Below are positions 1 to 8,377 of a stretch of DNA of 64,000 nucleotides, piece after piece. Positions within the stretch are counted from its first letter, which is position 1. Every line of letters starts with the position of its first letter. Source of the DNA: Flavobacteriaceae bacterium (GTDB taxonomy: Bacteria > Bacteroidota > Bacteroidia > Flavobacteriales > Flavobacteriaceae); contig PKEA01000029.1 in the NCBI GenBank assembly GCA_002862805.1, positions 1 to 64,000 on the forward strand, written 5' to 3'. The notes under the pieces were generated by a model. The model saw nothing but the letters and a program-made list of their open reading frames with translations, was not told where the DNA came from and did no database searches. A program made the position numbers and the translations under genes.

Positions 1-1667
1 AGTTTTTGGAGAATCAAAAACAACAAGATCAAATGATGAAAGAGTTTTCGAAAAACCTTTCTAAAAATTTGGAAGAATTTAAATCTACCGATAAAGAAAA
101 AGAAGAGTTGATTCGTCGTTTAGAAGAAACACAAAAGCAATCTGAAAAGAACGAAAAACTTTTAAAAGAATTAGAAGAGCTTTCTAAAAAATTACAAAAA
201 GACGAGTTGTTTGAAAAGGCTGATAAGTTAAAACAGAATAGTAAAAGTCAATCTAAGAATTTAGAACAATTGGTTGAACTTACGAAGCGCTTTTATGTTG
301 AAAAGAAAGCAGAACAAATTGCAGACAAATTAAACGACTTAGCAAAAAAACAAGATAAACTTTCAGAAGAGAAAGAAAAAAACACATCTGAAAAACAAGC
401 TGAAATTAATAAAGAGTTCAAAGAATTGTCAAAAGAATTAGAAGAATTAAACAAACAAAACGAAGAGTTAAAAAGCCCACTAGAAATTCCTGATACAAAA
501 GCGGAAGAAAAATCAGTTGAAGAAGATTTAAATAAAGCGAAAGAAAAATTAGATAATAAAAATCAAGATGGTGCAAAACCAAAACAGAAATCGGCTGCTA
601 AGAAAATGGAAGAAATGAGTCAGTCTATGACTGCTTCTATGCAAGGTGGTGAAATGGAACAAATGGAAGAAGATGCAAAAGCATTGCGCCAAATTTTAGA
701 TAATTTATTAACTTTTTCATTTGACGAAGAAACCTTAATTTCAACTACTAAAGAAACCCAATCTCGTTCTTTACAGTTCAACCGAATATTAAAAAAGCAA
801 CAAGAACTTAAAAATCAGTTTAAACATATTGACGATAGTTTGTTTGCAGTTTCATTACGTAATCCTATGATAAGTGAAATTGTTCTAAATGAAATTGGAG
901 AAATCCATTATAATTTAGATAAGACTTTAGAAACTTTAGCAGATAATAATATTCCTAAAGGTGCTTCTCACCAACAATATGTTTTGTCTTCTGCGAATAA
1001 ATTGGCTGATTTTCTAAGTAATGTTCAAAATCAAATGCAGATGCAAATGTCAGGTCAAGGTCAAGGTAAGCCTAAAAAAGGAAAAGGAAGTGGAATGCAA
1101 CTTCCAGATATTATTAAAAAGCAAGAAGGTTTAGGTGAGAAAATGAAAGACGGAATGAAACCCGGAGAGAAAGAAGGTCAAGGAAAAAAACCGGGTGAAA
1201 AAGGAAAAGAAGGTGAATCAGGAAAGGGTTCAGAAGAAGGTGAAAATGGTTCAGAAGGTAATGCAGGCAAAGTGCTTGAAATTTTAAAAGAACAACAACA
1301 ACTTCGTGAAGCATTACAAAACGAATTAAATAAGCAAGGAATGTCTGGTGTTGGACAAAGTGCTTTGGATAAAATGAAAGAGATCGAAAAACAATTAATT
1401 AATAAAGGTTTTAAAAACGAAACACTTCAAAAGATGTTGAATTTAAAACACGAATTATTAAAATTAGAGAAAGCAATTCAACAACAAGGAGAAGATACAA
1501 AACGTAAATCTAATTCCAATAAAGATAATTTTAACGGCACTACTACTCCAATTTCTGAAGAGCTAAAAGAATATTTAAATAGTATTGAAATTTTAAACAG
1601 ACAAAGCCTACCTTTGCAACCAAATTTTAATAACAAAGTACAACACTATTTTAAGCACAATGATTAG
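1..1667 (+). CDS. DUF4175 family protein, C-terminal part (5' end outside window)
   Basis: The reading frame is open from the left edge, and the first possible start inside the window is only a TTG at base 6, so this is almost certainly the C-terminal ~555 residues of a longer protein. The visible part is highly charged and rich in Lys, Glu and Gln, with long predicted coiled coil, a Met/Gln-rich stretch and a Gly/Lys/Glu-rich low-complexity region near residues 350-425. This matches the C-terminal half of Bacteroidetes DUF4175 proteins, large N-terminally membrane-anchored proteins of unknown function (family knowledge). The stop overlaps the ybeY start by 8 bases, implying co-transcription and possibly translational coupling. 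The assignment rests on overall resemblance and gene order. No enzymatic motif is visible. Confidence 0.72.
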   Translation, partial: FLENQKQQDQMMKEFSKNLSKNLEEFKSTDKEKEELIRRLEETQKQSEKNEKLLKELEELSKKLQKDELFEKADKLKQNSKSQSKNLEQLVELTKRFYVEKKAEQIADKLNDLAKKQDKLSEEKEKNTSEKQAEINKEFKELSKELEELNKQNEELKSPLEIPDTKAEEKSVEEDLNKAKEKLDNKNQDGAKPKQKSAAKKMEEMSQSMTASMQGGEMEQMEEDAKALRQILDNLLTFSFDEETLISTTKETQSRSLQFNRILKKQQELKNQFKHIDDSLFAVSLRNPMISEIVLNEIGEIHYNLDKTLETLADNNIPKGASHQQYVLSSANKLADFLSNVQNQMQMQMSGQGQGKPKKGKGSGMQLPDIIKKQEGLGEKMKDGMKPGEKEGQGKKPGEKGKEGESGKGSEEGENGSEGNAGKVLEILKEQQQLREALQNELNKQGMSGVGQSALDKMKEIEKQLINKGFKNETLQKMLNLKHELLKLEKAIQQQGEDTKRKSNSNKDNFNGTTTPISEELKEYLNSIEILNRQSLPLQPNFNNKVQHYFKHND

Positions 1668-2079
1668 TTTTAATTACGAAACCGATTTTGAATTAGAGAA
1701 CGAAGAAGCTTTTGAAAATTGGATTATTGATATTGTAGATTCTGAAGCCTCTGCTGTTGGTGAAATAAATTATGTTTTTTGTGATGATGAATACCTACAT
1801 AAAATCAATGTTGAGTATTTAAATCACGATACTTTAACAGACATTATAAGCTTCGATTACACAGTAGGAAATTTAATACAAGGAGATATTTTTATTTCTA
1901 TCGAAAGAGTAATCGATAATGCGAATGATTTTAAGGTTTCTTTTGAAGAAGAATTGAAACGAGTTATGGCGCATGGTGTTTTGCACTATTGTGGATATAA
2001 AGATAAGACGGATTCTGATGCAGAATTAATGCGTAAAAAAGAAGAAGAGAAAATTAAACTGTTCCACGTGGAACAGTAA
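1660..2079 (+). CDS. ybeY: Endoribonuclease YbeY (rRNA maturation factor)
   Basis: A 139-residue protein of the UPF0054/YbeY family, a metal-dependent endoribonuclease that acts in 16S rRNA 3'-end maturation and ribosome quality control. The family signature is visible near residues 107-116 as HGVLHYCGYK, giving two of the usual three zinc-ligand histidines. The third position, normally His after GYD, reads Lys-Asp here; from memory this variation is common in Bacteroidetes. Start at ATG 1660 overlaps the upstream DUF4175 gene by 8 bases. The last codons (LFHVEQ, stop) are written by a perfect 20-bp palindrome that contains a parS site. Gene order DUF4175-ybeY-mnmG supports the call. Confidence 0.93.
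   Translation: MISFNYETDFELENEEAFENWIIDIVDSEASAVGEINYVFCDDEYLHKINVEYLNHDTLTDIISFDYTVGNLIQGDIFISIERVIDNANDFKVSFEEELKRVMAHGVLHYCGYKDKTDSDAELMRKKEEEKIKLFHVEQ
2060..2075. other. parS site 1 (ParB-binding centromere site)
   Basis: TGTTCCACGTGGAACA is a perfect palindrome matching the widely conserved chromosomal parS consensus TGTTNCACGTGNAACA. It is embedded in a longer 20-bp palindrome (2058-2077) that encodes the C-terminus and part of the stop codon of ybeY. ParB binds such sites to organise and segregate the origin region. Confidence 0.85.
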
Positions 2080-2098
2080 TTTTTAAATATTAATCTAA

Positions 2099-2114
2099 TG
2101 TTTCACGTGGAACA
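2099..2114. other. parS site 2 (ParB-binding centromere site)
   Basis: TGTTTCACGTGGAACA matches the parS consensus in every fixed position, with T/G asymmetry only at the degenerate pair. It lies immediately before the mnmG ATG at 2115 and 23 bases from parS site 1. It occupies the ybeY-mnmG gap and the position where a ribosome-binding region would be. Confidence 0.85.
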
Positions 2115-3992
2115 ATGAGTTTATTTCAAAATACATACGATGTAATAGTAGTTGGCGGTGGTCACGCTGGTTCCGAAGCGGCAGCTTCGGCGGCAAATTT
2201 AGGCTGCTCTACCCTATTGGTTACAATGAATATACAAAACATTGCACAAATGTCGTGTAATCCTGCTATGGGAGGAATTGCAAAGGGACAAATTGTAAGA
2301 GAGATTGATGCGCTTGGAGGTTATTCTGGAATTGTTTCGGATGCTTCAGCAATTCAATTCAAAATGTTGAACAAATCAAAAGGTCCTGCAATGTGGTCTC
2401 CACGAGTTCAAAGCGATAGAATGAAGTTTGCTGAAGAATGGAGAATGATGTTGGAAGGAACGCCTAATTTGGATTTTTATCAAGAAATGGTTTCTGGAAT
2501 TTTAACTGAGAACGGAAAAGTTGTGGGTGTAAAAACATCCTTAGGACAAATTATAAAAGCCAAAACAGTCGTTCTTACAAATGGAACTTTCTTAAATGGT
2601 TTAATGCATATTGGCGATAAACAATTTGGAGGTGGTCGTGCTGGTGAAGGTGCTGCTTTCGGAATTACCGAAGATTTGGTTAAGTTAGGTTTTGAATCGG
2701 GTAGAATGAAAACAGGAACACCTCCTCGTGTAGATGGTCGTTCTTTGGATTATTCTAAAATGATAGAACAACCTGGTGATACAATCCCGGAAAAATTCTC
2801 TTATTTAGAAAGTTCTAAAGCTTTAACAGATCAGCGTTCTTGTTGGATGACCTATACCTCTCCAGAAGTTCATGATTTACTTCGTGAAGGATTTGATCGC
2901 AGTCCTATGTTTAATGGTAGAATAAAAAGTATTGGCCCAAGATATTGTCCTTCTATTGAAGATAAAATTAATCGTTTTGCAGATAAAGACAGACATCAAT
3001 TATTTGTGGAGCCAGAAGGATGGAATACATGCGAAATGTATGTAAACGGATTTTCAACTTCTCTACCTGAAGAGGTTCAATTTAAAGCGATGCGTTCTGT
3101 AGCTGGTTTTGAAAATGTGAAATTCTTTAGACCGGGTTATGCAATTGAATACGATTATTTCCCACCTACTCAATTGAAACATACTTTAGAAACTAAGTTA
3201 GTTGAAGGTTTATTTTTTGCTGGACAAATAAATGGAACTACAGGATATGAAGAAGCAGCTTCTCAAGGTTTAATGGCAGGTATAAATGCGGCTTTAAAAG
3301 TGCAAGAAAAAGAACCATTCGTTTTAAAACGTAATGAAGCTTATATAGGTGTTCTGATTGATGATTTAATTACTAAAGGTACAGAAGAACCATATCGAAT
3401 GTTTACTTCTCGTGCCGAATATAGAACTCTATTGCGTCAAGATAATGCTGATTTTAGATTAACACCAAAAGGTCACGCTTTAGGTTTGGCTTCTGAAGAA
3501 CGATTGATTCGTATGGAAAAGAAACTTTCTCAATCAAATGAAATGGTTAACTTTTTTAGAGAAACAAGTATTAAACCAGAAGAGGCAAATCCGGTTTTAG
3601 AAGAAAAAGGATCTTCACCAATGGCTCAACCTGATAAAATGTTTAAAGTACTTTCTCGTCCTCAAATTGATTTAGACGATTTTCTTAAGTTTAAAAAAGT
3701 GGCAGCTTATGTTGCGGAAAGAAATTTAGATAGAGAAGTAATTAAACAAGCGGAAATTCAAGTGAAGTATTCTGGTTATATTGAAAAAGAGAAAAATCAT
3801 GCAGATAAATTGAATCGTTTAGAAGATGCAATTATTCCTGAGAATTTTGATTTCGATAAAATTAAATCTATTTCAATTGAAGCAAAACAAAAGCTAAATA
3901 AAATCAGACCAAAAACAATTGCCCAAGCTTCTCGTATAAGTGGTGTTTCACCAAGTGATATTTCGGTCTTATTAATTCATATGGGACGATAA
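2115..3992 (+). CDS. mnmG: tRNA uridine-5-carboxymethylaminomethyl modification enzyme MnmG (GidA)
   Basis: A 625-residue FAD protein that works with the GTPase MnmE to install cmnm5 modifications at wobble U34 of certain tRNAs. The N-terminal dinucleotide-binding motif GGGHAG is at residues 14-19. The family signatures are present: CNPAMGGIAKG near residues 47-57 and GPRYCPSIEDK near 275-285, which includes the conserved Cys. The length is normal for the family. ATG 2115 follows parS site 2 directly, and the beta-alpha-beta FAD fold begins seven residues later, which supports this start. mnmG is frequently origin-linked and next to par genes in bacteria; here it is flanked by parS sites, though parA and parB are not in the window. 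Confidence 0.97.
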   Translation: MSLFQNTYDVIVVGGGHAGSEAAASAANLGCSTLLVTMNIQNIAQMSCNPAMGGIAKGQIVREIDALGGYSGIVSDASAIQFKMLNKSKGPAMWSPRVQSDRMKFAEEWRMMLEGTPNLDFYQEMVSGILTENGKVVGVKTSLGQIIKAKTVVLTNGTFLNGLMHIGDKQFGGGRAGEGAAFGITEDLVKLGFESGRMKTGTPPRVDGRSLDYSKMIEQPGDTIPEKFSYLESSKALTDQRSCWMTYTSPEVHDLLREGFDRSPMFNGRIKSIGPRYCPSIEDKINRFADKDRHQLFVEPEGWNTCEMYVNGFSTSLPEEVQFKAMRSVAGFENVKFFRPGYAIEYDYFPPTQLKHTLETKLVEGLFFAGQINGTTGYEEAASQGLMAGINAALKVQEKEPFVLKRNEAYIGVLIDDLITKGTEEPYRMFTSRAEYRTLLRQDNADFRLTPKGHALGLASEERLIRMEKKLSQSNEMVNFFRETSIKPEEANPVLEEKGSSPMAQPDKMFKVLSRPQIDLDDFLKFKKVAAYVAERNLDREVIKQAEIQVKYSGYIEKEKNHADKLNRLEDAIIPENFDFDKIKSISIEAKQKLNKIRPKTIAQASRISGVSPSDISVLLIHMGR

Positions 3993-4016
3993 TATAATTT
4001 AAGAATGTTGATTGCC

Positions 4017-4081
4017 GATTTTTGATTTTTGAAGTTTTTTGTATTCTGAAATCAAAAATCGTTAATCTTCAATCAAAAATC
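4017..4081. repeat. Intergenic inverted/direct repeat downstream of mnmG
   Basis: GATTTTTGATTT (4017-4028) is the exact reverse complement of AAATCAAAAATC (4049-4060), and most of the latter is repeated directly at 4071-4081. The stem could act as a weak terminator for mnmG, although no clean U tract follows. Such AATCAAAAATC repeats resemble the low-complexity spacers often seen in flavobacterial genomes. Confidence 0.5.
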
Positions 4082-4084
4082 AAA

Positions 4085-4100
4085 TGTTTCACGTGAAACA
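4085..4100. other. parS site 3 (exact consensus ParB-binding site)
   Basis: TGTTTCACGTGAAACA is a perfect palindrome identical to the canonical bacterial parS. It lies in the gap between mnmG and the methyltransferase gene, about 2.0 kb from sites 1 and 2. Confidence 0.9.
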
Positions 4101-4147
4101 ATTTGGTTAAGCACTACTCTACTTATGTTTTTTAAAAATAATTTAAA

Positions 4148-4996
4148 GTGAACTTTACAAATAGTACTACATATATAAAAGTTTCAGATCATTCGGTTTC
4201 AAAAGAATCGTTTGATTTGCTTTTTAATGAGGAATATGAAATTTTAAAAACAACTCCTCAACCAAGTTTAGAAAAACTTCCTTTTTATTATGAAAGCGAA
4301 GATTATATTTCACACACCGATTCAAAAAGAACCTTGTTTGAAAAAGTTTATCATTTAGTAAAAAGTAATGCTTTAAAAAGCAAAGTGAATTTAATCACGA
4401 AGTTAATTCCGCAAAAAGGAACTATTTTAGATATTGGATCTGGAACAGGCGATTTTTTAATGACAGCCAAAAATAACGGTTGGAATATAAAAGGTTTGGA
4501 ACCAAATTTAAAAGCAAAACAAATTGCTGTTTCTAAAGGAGTTGTTTTTGAAGAGGATTTAGAGAGTATTGCCGACAATTCAATAGATGTAATAACTATG
4601 TGGCATGTTTTAGAACATGTACCCAATTTAGACGAACAGTTTACGCAATTGAAAAGAATTGTAAAACCAAATGGATATATTGTAATTGCGGTTCCAAATT
4701 ATAAATCTTTTGATGCAAAATATTATAAATCATTTTGGGCTGCTTATGATGCGCCAAGACATTTATGGCATTTTTCAAAAACTACCATTCAAAAGTTAGC
4801 AGCAAATTATAATTTAGAATTAGAAAAAGTAAAACCCATGTGGTTTGATAGTTTTTATGTAAGCTTACTTTCTGAAAAATACAAAACTGGAAAAATGAAT
4901 TTCGTGAAAGGGTTTTTAATCGGTTTGACTTCAAATGTTGTTGGAATATTTAAAAATGAGTTTTCTTCACACATTTACATCATAAAAAACAAGTAA
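4148..4996 (+). CDS. Class I SAM-dependent methyltransferase (Methyltransf_23-like)
   Basis: A 282-residue protein with a Rossmann-type methyltransferase core. Motif I, DIGSGTGDF, is at residues 95-103 and binds S-adenosylmethionine. A post-core WHVLEHV motif is near residues 156-162, typical of Methyltransf_11/23 families. The first ~80 residues are an N-terminal extension without a recognised fold. The only plausible start is GTG 4148, because the ATG at 4125 is in another frame and meets a stop. The substrate cannot be deduced; similar proteins act on small molecules or lipid-linked glycans. The parS site lies 48 bases upstream. Confidence 0.82.
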   Translation: MNFTNSTTYIKVSDHSVSKESFDLLFNEEYEILKTTPQPSLEKLPFYYESEDYISHTDSKRTLFEKVYHLVKSNALKSKVNLITKLIPQKGTILDIGSGTGDFLMTAKNNGWNIKGLEPNLKAKQIAVSKGVVFEEDLESIADNSIDVITMWHVLEHVPNLDEQFTQLKRIVKPNGYIVIAVPNYKSFDAKYYKSFWAAYDAPRHLWHFSKTTIQKLAANYNLELEKVKPMWFDSFYVSLLSEKYKTGKMNFVKGFLIGLTSNVVGIFKNEFSSHIYIIKNK

Positions 4997-5211
4997 AAAT
5001 CATTTTAAAGCTGTTTTTTTAGCCTTTCTTTGATTTGAAAATGTAAATTACTGTCAATTTTCAGAAAGTGTCTTAAATCAGCTTTTATTTGATTGAATTT
5101 TTATAACCAAAAACAATTAAAAATTATTTAATCAATAAATTTTATCTATATGTGTAATTTTATTGAAAACTTTATAACTAATTACTATTTTTACCAAAAT
5201 TTAAATTAAAA

Positions 5212-5799
5212 ATGAAAAGAGCCTTATTAATTTTAGGAATTGCATTTGCAATGATTTCTTGTAACAAGAACGAACAAAAAACAGAAAACTTTAAAACTGC
5301 ATATATCGATACTGCCGAATTATTGAAAGAATATGATAAGTATAAAGCCGAAGAAGAAAAATTTAAAGTGAAATCTGAAGAAATGAGTAGGCCATTAGAG
5401 TCAAAATTCAGAGCTTTTGAGAATGAAGCTAAAAGTTTTGAAAGTAATGCAAGAGTAAAAGGTCAAGCTTGGGCGCAACAAAAAGGTGCTGAATTACAAC
5501 AAAGAGAACAACAATTAGGTATTGAACAAAATGCTTTAATTCAACAATTGCAATTAGAAGGAGCTCAATTAAGAGACTCTATCATTAAAGAAGTTAGACA
5601 ATATATTAAAGACTTCGGTAAAAAAGAAGGGTATGATTATATTTATGGTACAGGAGATGCTGCAACTATTTTATATTCAAAAGATTCTTACAATATTACC
5701 AAAGAAGTTTTAGAAAAATTAAATAAAGATTATTCTTCTAAGGCTGCTACTGAGCCAAAAAAATCGGAAGCTACTAAAGAAGAAGAAGAGAAAAAATAA
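5212..5799 (+). CDS. OmpH/Skp-family periplasmic chaperone-like lipoprotein
   Basis: A 195-residue protein starting with a lipoprotein signal peptide whose lipobox ends ISC (Cys17). The middle (about residues 40-130) is a long Glu/Lys/Gln-rich coiled coil, followed by a compact segment with YIYGTGDAATILYSK. This is the arrangement of OmpH/Skp proteins, trimeric periplasmic chaperones for outer-membrane proteins. Unlike E. coli Skp it would be membrane-anchored through lipid, which is usual for several Bacteroidetes paralogues. A Lys/Glu-rich tail closes the protein. It is a single-gene unit closed by a strong terminator at 5819. Confidence 0.85.
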   Translation: MKRALLILGIAFAMISCNKNEQKTENFKTAYIDTAELLKEYDKYKAEEEKFKVKSEEMSRPLESKFRAFENEAKSFESNARVKGQAWAQQKGAELQQREQQLGIEQNALIQQLQLEGAQLRDSIIKEVRQYIKDFGKKEGYDYIYGTGDAATILYSKDSYNITKEVLEKLNKDYSSKAATEPKKSEATKEEEEKK

Positions 5800-5818
5800 T
5801 CTTCATTTTATATAAATT

Positions 5819-5848
5819 AAAATCCAGCAATTGCTGGATTTTTTTTTG
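5819..5848 (+). terminator. Rho-independent terminator of the OmpH-like gene
   Basis: A perfect 20-bp palindrome (AATCCAGCAATTGCTGGATT) runs directly into a T tract, 20 bases after the stop codon at 5799. Confidence 0.88.
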
Positions 5849-5860
5849 AATTCATTTCTC

Positions 5861-5868
5861 TATATTTG
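5861..5868 (+). promoter_or_regulatory. Promoter -7 element of the helicase gene
   Basis: TATATTTG matches the Bacteroidetes -7 consensus TAnnTTTG, 20 bases before the ATG at 5889 and just after the preceding terminator. Confidence 0.55.
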
Positions 5869-5888
5869 TATTATAAACTATACGCCTT

Positions 5889-8162
5889 ATGGAATTTTTA
5901 TCTGCCGAAGCCAATTACACCCTCCGATTTATCAATCAAACCAATAAATCCATCTTTCTAACAGGTAAAGCCGGAACCGGAAAAACCACTTTACTAAAAG
6001 AAATTATTGCTACAACACATAAAAACACTGTTGTTGTTGCTCCTACAGGAATAGCTGCTTTAAATGCAGGTGGCGTTACCATTCATTCTATGTTTCAGCT
6101 TCCTTTTGCATCTTTTATTCCTGATAATAAGCAAGTTGCACAATTTTCAGGAGCTATAAAATTTGAAAATAGAGATACGCTTGGTCGTCATTTTAAAATG
6201 AACGCGACGAAAAGATCTATTATTCGAAACATGGAACTGCTTATTATTGATGAAGTTTCCATGCTTAGAGCCGATGTTTTAGATGCGATTGATTTCATGT
6301 TGAAAAAAGTACGCAGAAACGAACGACCATTTGGCGGAGTTCAAGTTTTATTTATAGGAGATTTACTACAATTACCACCAGTTGTTAAAAATGAAGAATG
6401 GCAAATGTTGCGTAATTATTACAACGGAATGTTCTTTTTTCATTCGCACATTATTCAGCAATATCCACCTTTATATATTGAATTAGATAAGATTTTTCGT
6501 CAAACGGATGCTGAATTTATCGATGTATTAAATAATTTACGTCATAATAAAATAACGCCTTCAGATATTGCAATACTGAACCAATTTGTACAACCTAATT
6601 TCGATTTAAAAAAGAACAAAGGATATATCACTTTAACTACTCACAATGCAAAAGCAGATGCAATAAATGCCCAATCCTTACAAGATTTAAAAGAGAAACA
6701 ATTCACCTATTTACCAGAAGTGGTTGGCGATTTTCCTGATAAAATTTTTCCGCTCGATGAAAAATTGCATTTAAAAGTCGGCGCTCAGGTGATGTTTGTG
6801 AAAAACGATCTTAATTTTGATAAGCAGTTTTACAACGGAAAAATGGGGGTTATAAAATCGCTTTCAAGCAACGAAATTAGGGTTCATTTTCCAGAAGAAA
6901 ATAAAACCATTGAGGTTGAACGTTACGAATGGCAAAACATTAAATACAAACTCAACGAAAATACTAAAGAAGTTGAAGAAGAAGTAATTGGAACTTTTGT
7001 CCACTACCCTATTAAATTGGCTTGGGCAATAACCGTTCATAAAAGTCAAGGTTTAACTTTTGACAAAGCTGCGCTTGATGTTTCGCAAGTTTTTGCGCCT
7101 GGACAAGCATATGTTGCTCTTTCGCGTTTACGTTCCTTAAAAGGGCTTATTTTGCTCTCTCCGTTGAATATGAACGGCGTTTCTAGCGACGAAGATGTGT
7201 TGAGTTATGCTGAAAATAAAGCTTCTGAAGACATTTTGCAAGATGCATTGGTACAAGAAACTAATACGTTCTTGCTTCATACTTTGCTTAAAACGTTTGA
7301 TTTCAAAGAGTTAATACAAGAATGGCGCAACCATCAATTCAGTTATAAGGCTGAAGCACCAAAATCGCCAAAATCAAAACACCTCAATTGGGCCAAATTG
7401 CAATATGAAACCATTGCTAAGATTGAAGCACCTTCGAGTAAATTTATGTCGCAATTGCATAAAATTTTCCACGTGGAAAAATTGGACGCTCCATTTTTAC
7501 AAGAACGATGCGAAGCGGCTTATGATTATTTTTTCAAAACTTTAGATCAGGTTGCCGAAGAATTATTGTTAAAGATTGAAGAAATAAAACGCACCAAAAA
7601 AGTAAAAGCATTTTACGACGAATTAATGATTTTAGAAGAAATGCAAATCAAAGCCATTTTACAATTGAAAAAGGCCAGATTACTGACACAAATCATCACG
7701 GAAGGAAAAGAAATTTCGAAGAAGAATTTGGTTTCAGACGAAATGAACGTGTACAAAATAAACAAATTAGTTGCTGTTGCCGAACGTTTTAGAACCGAAC
7801 ATGCCACATTAATTGACGATGAAGACGATGATGTTTCGTATTATGAAGCTCCAAAAAAGAAAAAAGAACCCAAAAAAGCAACCATTGAAATTACGTTAGA
7901 ACTTTGGATGCAAGGGAATTCTATCTACGATATAGCTAAACAGCGCAAGTTAACGCCATCTACTATTTTTAATCATTTTACCAAATTAATTCAAATGGAA
8001 ACGGTTGAGTTAGCCGACATTTTACCCGAAGATAAAATCGTAGCTCTAGCGGCTGCTTTTAAAGATTTTAAGGGAGAAAGTTTAGGCGAATTGAAAGAAA
8101 AACACGGCGATGCATTTTCCTGGGACGAACTGCGTTTGTTTAAAGCGAGTTTGGGGAGTTAA
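5889..8162 (+). CDS. Pif1/RecD-like superfamily 1 DNA helicase with C-terminal HTH_40 domain
   Basis: A 757-residue ATP-dependent helicase. The Walker A motif GKAGTGKTT is at residues 26-34 and the Walker B motif IIDEVSML near 119-126. Further helicase motifs include a region around GDLLQLPP and, near residue 400, VHKSQGLTFDKA followed by YVALSRLRS, typical of Pif1/RecD/TraA helicases. The last ~100 residues contain ITLELWMQGNSIYDIAKQR followed by LTPSTIFNHF, the helix-turn-helix HTH_40 module also seen at the C-terminus of some RecQ helicases. The protein probably acts in DNA replication or repair, on G-quadruplex or forked DNA by family analogy. It is monocistronic, with its own promoter. 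A degenerate parS-like palindrome lies inside the gene at 7465. Confidence 0.88.
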   Translation: MEFLSAEANYTLRFINQTNKSIFLTGKAGTGKTTLLKEIIATTHKNTVVVAPTGIAALNAGGVTIHSMFQLPFASFIPDNKQVAQFSGAIKFENRDTLGRHFKMNATKRSIIRNMELLIIDEVSMLRADVLDAIDFMLKKVRRNERPFGGVQVLFIGDLLQLPPVVKNEEWQMLRNYYNGMFFFHSHIIQQYPPLYIELDKIFRQTDAEFIDVLNNLRHNKITPSDIAILNQFVQPNFDLKKNKGYITLTTHNAKADAINAQSLQDLKEKQFTYLPEVVGDFPDKIFPLDEKLHLKVGAQVMFVKNDLNFDKQFYNGKMGVIKSLSSNEIRVHFPEENKTIEVERYEWQNIKYKLNENTKEVEEEVIGTFVHYPIKLAWAITVHKSQGLTFDKAALDVSQVFAPGQAYVALSRLRSLKGLILLSPLNMNGVSSDEDVLSYAENKASEDILQDALVQETNTFLLHTLLKTFDFKELIQEWRNHQFSYKAEAPKSPKSKHLNWAKLQYETIAKIEAPSSKFMSQLHKIFHVEKLDAPFLQERCEAAYDYFFKTLDQVAEELLLKIEEIKRTKKVKAFYDELMILEEMQIKAILQLKKARLLTQIITEGKEISKKNLVSDEMNVYKINKLVAVAERFRTEHATLIDDEDDDVSYYEAPKKKKEPKKATIEITLELWMQGNSIYDIAKQRKLTPSTIFNHFTKLIQMETVELADILPEDKIVALAAAFKDFKGESLGELKEKHGDAFSWDELRLFKASLGS
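7465..7480. other. Degenerate parS-like palindrome inside the helicase gene
   Basis: TTTTCCACGTGGAAAA is a perfect 16-bp palindrome with the CACGTG core, but it differs from the parS consensus at positions 2 and 15. It may be a weak ParB site or coincidence. Confidence 0.35.
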
Positions 8163-8176
8163 AATTTTTTGAAGAG

Positions 8177-8310
8177 TTTGTCATTCCGAACTTGTTTGCT
8201 TACGTCAGTTCGCTTCGCTTGGGTCAGAATCAAAATTTTAGAAGCTGAAACAAGTTCAGCTTGACAAAACCACATTTTATTTTCTTTGTCATTCCGAGGA
8301 ACGAGGAATC
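8177..8310. repeat. REP-like palindromic intergenic element
   Basis: A 21-base arm at 8177-8197 and its near reverse complement at 8248-8268 (18 of 21 matching) form a long hairpin. A third copy of the opening TTTGTCATTCCGA begins at 8285 and contains its own small stem, ATTCC/GGAAT. The segment is visibly richer in GC than its surroundings and lies in the convergent gap between the helicase and the membrane-protein gene. It resembles dispersed intergenic repeats common in flavobacterial genomes. The rest of the 8163-8377 gap shows nothing else. Confidence 0.6.
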
Positions 8311-8377
8311 TAATAACATTTTTATGAAAGTAATTTTAGTTTCTTATGAAATTAAAGAACATCTTTTAGAAACTTAT

